A DNA stretch of 64,000 nt from Petrolisthes cinctipes. Lineage: Eukaryota > Arthropoda > Malacostraca > Decapoda > Porcellanidae. This document shows, in pieces, positions 62,503 to 64,000 of this stretch; position 1 is the first letter of the stretch, and every line of letters begins with the position of its first letter. The notes beneath the pieces are model-generated. The model was not told where the DNA came from and ran no database searches. It was given only the letters and a program-made list of their open reading frames with translations. The position numbers and the translations under genes are program-made. Location: positions 1 through 64,000 of the forward strand of contig JAWQEG010001538.1 of the NCBI GenBank assembly GCA_033782935.1. Direction: 5' to 3'.

Positions 62503-63647
62503 TTCAAAACCCCCCCTACAGAATAATCACATGCAATATTGAGGGGCTTTTACCAAGAAACCGTAAGTACAAACATAGCATGCTATCTGAAATGTCACAA
62601 AAAGACAATATTCTTGCCATTTGCCTTAGTGAAAGTCATCTTAAACCATCAATTAGAGATGCTGAAGTGCACATGGAGGGAATGGTCGGCTTCAGAACTG
62701 ACAGATTGACAGGGAGAAAAAAGGGAGGAGTCACAACTTACGTAAAGGAAAACCTGGCATCCCTAACTGAAGTCGCTCTCTCCAACTCAACAGGTTTTGT
62801 GGAAATCCTAGCACTTGTAATCAAACCACTTAACTTAGTTCTTGTTAACATATACAGACCCCCAGCCTGCCCAACACCTGACTTTAATAACACCATCAAA
62901 TTTCTTGAATCACAATTAAATAACATGTCAGCTCCATTACCCGAAATAGTCATCACAGGTGACTTCAACCTGCCACATGTAGATTGGCAGAGAAGAATTA
63001 TCTCCGGAGGAAGCAGAGAGGACCGCACCCAAGCCGAGCTTCTCTTTACTCTTGCCGACACCTGGTGCCTCAACCAGTATATAACTACACCAACAAGAGA
63101 AAAAAATATGGTAGATCTCTTTTGGTCAAACAACGATGAACTAGTGCACGACCAATCATCGGAGGACACCTACATGTCAGATCACAAAATAATCACCATC
63201 ACAACAAACATCAGGACAGTCTGCTCAAATGAAAAGTTGCCGAGAAAAACTAACCCTTTCTCTACGTTTAGCAGGCTAAATTTTTTCAGTGATCGTGCAA
63301 ACTGGGATGGTCTGTGTGCGGAGTTAGCTGAGATACCTTGGGCTGAGGAGTTGTTATTCCGAAATGTTCAAGAAAAATACAATTATATACTATCTACTAC
63401 CTACAACACAGCAACAAAGCACATACCTCAGCGTACACCAATCACCAGCAAAAGGTCAATCATCCCGCGAGATCGACATATACTAATGAGGAAAAAATCA
63501 AAGCTGAAAAAGAAGCTAGCGTTAAGTGTTAACACAAACAACATTAACGCTATACAAGTCCAAATCAGAAAAAAATCGAAGAGGCACTTTTATTGTCTCA
63601 CGCCAAGCAGAAGCGTCAAGAAGAAACAAATGCTGTCGCTGCTATAA
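62355..63647 (+). CDS. LINE ORF2, endonuclease part
   Basis: ATG at 62355, inside ORF1, -1 frame. After a Thr/Ser-rich leader: RIITCNIEGLLP, LAICLSESHL, VITGDFNLPHVDWQ, TREKNMVDLFW and SDHKIITI, the AP-endonuclease blocks with catalytic residues. The frame is lost near 63590; the continuation (KYVKKHAKIKANIGPLTDAN) is in another frame with an in-frame TAG at about 63657-63659. Confidence 0.82.
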   Translation: MDSNDANTNTMATETSPDVTTPYTTTVAPTCSKPSINIKPNSSSLQSELIQNPPYRIITCNIEGLLPRNRKYKHSMLSEMSQKDNILAICLSESHLKPSIRDAEVHMEGMVGFRTDRLTGRKKGGVTTYVKENLASLTEVALSNSTGFVEILALVIKPLNLVLVNIYRPPACPTPDFNNTIKFLESQLNNMSAPLPEIVITGDFNLPHVDWQRRIISGGSREDRTQAELLFTLADTWCLNQYITTPTREKNMVDLFWSNNDELVHDQSSEDTYMSDHKIITITTNIRTVCSNEKLPRKTNPFSTFSRLNFFSDRANWDGLCAELAEIPWAEELLFRNVQEKYNYILSTTYNTATKHIPQRTPITSKRSIIPRDRHILMRKKSKLKKKLALSVNTNNINAIQVQIRKKSKRHFYCLTPSRSVKKKQMLSLL

Positions 63648-64000
63648 AAAAGAATTACTAGTTCTTCTTCAAGTATGTCAAGAAACATGCAAAAATAAAA
63701 GCGAACATCGGCCCCCTGACAGACGCTAATGGGGAGACAATGGATAAAATAGAGGACATATGTGAGGTACTCAAGCAACAATACCAAGGTGTTTTTAGTA
63801 CCCCAAAACAAGAATACAAAATATCCAAACCTGATACATTTTTTTCTTTCAATGTCACAAACTACCCTTCGTTGACCACCTTTGATATCACCACAAAGGA
63901 TATCTTGGACGCAGCTGCAGACCTTCGACCAAACTCTGCTGCTGGTCCGGATGAGTTCCCAGCAATTGTCCTCAAGAGGTGTGCAACACAGCTCTGCATC
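63600..64000 (+). pseudogene. LINE ORF2, start of reverse transcriptase, shifted and truncated
   Basis: Reads RQEETNAVAAIKKNY, stop, FFFKYVKKHAKIKANIGPLT, EDICEVLKQQYQGVF and LRPNSAAGPDEFPAIVLKRC, the first reverse transcriptase motif. The catalytic core lies beyond the window. Confidence 0.75.

Larger units (their letters stand above)
61022..64000 (+). mobile_element. LINE with zinc-finger ORF1, cut by window end
   Basis: A GC-rich 5' sequence (about 61022-61400), ORF1 (61405-62502), ORF2 (62355 onward) overlapping by 148 nt in the -1 frame, then a damaged stretch and the start of a reverse transcriptase up to the window end. Clade not assigned; CR1/jockey-like by its endonuclease. The 5' border is an estimate. 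Confidence 0.75.

Overview
The window looks like nuclear DNA of an arthropod, most likely a decapod crustacean. The evidence is long and abundant GT/CA, GA/CT and tri- to hexanucleotide arrays, many small inverted-repeat transposons, CR1-like and RTE-like LINEs, tRNA-derived SINEs, introns with GT..AG borders, and a (TTAGG)n-type telomeric motif. The taxon is inferred; no single sequence proves it.

One host gene spans about 10.29-50.60 kb on the plus strand. It is a colmedin/gliomedin/UNC-122-type membrane protein. Fifteen exons can be placed: a His/Gln-rich cytoplasmic tail, one membrane segment, a coiled coil and a basic furin-like site (exon 1), collagen G-X-Y repeats (exons 2-5), two Ig-like domains (exons 6-9), a Cys-rich linker (exon 10) and an olfactomedin domain (exons 11-15). 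Intron 1 is about 25 kb and filled with repeats. The copy is damaged: a +2 shift in exon 1, a 936-bp hAT-like insertion with 8-bp target duplications in exon 2, an exon 5 that is 2 nt short of phase, two in-frame stops inside a telomere-like repeat in exon 6, and a 1-nt loss in exon 14. It is a decaying copy, a damaged allele, or partly an assembly artefact.

Region by region: 0-10 kb holds MITEs, microsatellites, long purine/pyrimidine tracts, a 2-kb dispersed repeat (6.57-8.57 kb) and a LINE 3' scrap. 11-36 kb is intron 1 with a 665-bp fold-back element, SINEs, a (GT)101 array, an intact-looking CR1-like LINE on the minus strand (25.47 to about 30.2 kb) and a 690-bp hexamer array. 37.2-40.7 kb is intron 2, with a fold-back MITE into whose end a Tc1/mariner element has inserted; its transposase carries an apparent spliceosomal intron and hosts another inverted-repeat element. 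51.7-56 kb is a 52-bp minisatellite followed by a decayed RTE-like LINE split by a SINE. 56-61 kb has MITEs, a 40-bp minisatellite grown from an RTE 3' end, and a LINE C-terminus. 61-64 kb is a further LINE, cut by the window edge, with zinc fingers in ORF1.

The most notable signal is at the ORF1/ORF2 junction of the CR1-like LINE: a GGGAAAC heptamer in the right phase, a 10-nt spacer and a 9-bp stem-loop, in front of an ORF2 that has no ATG before its endonuclease domain. This is the layout of programmed -1 frameshifting.
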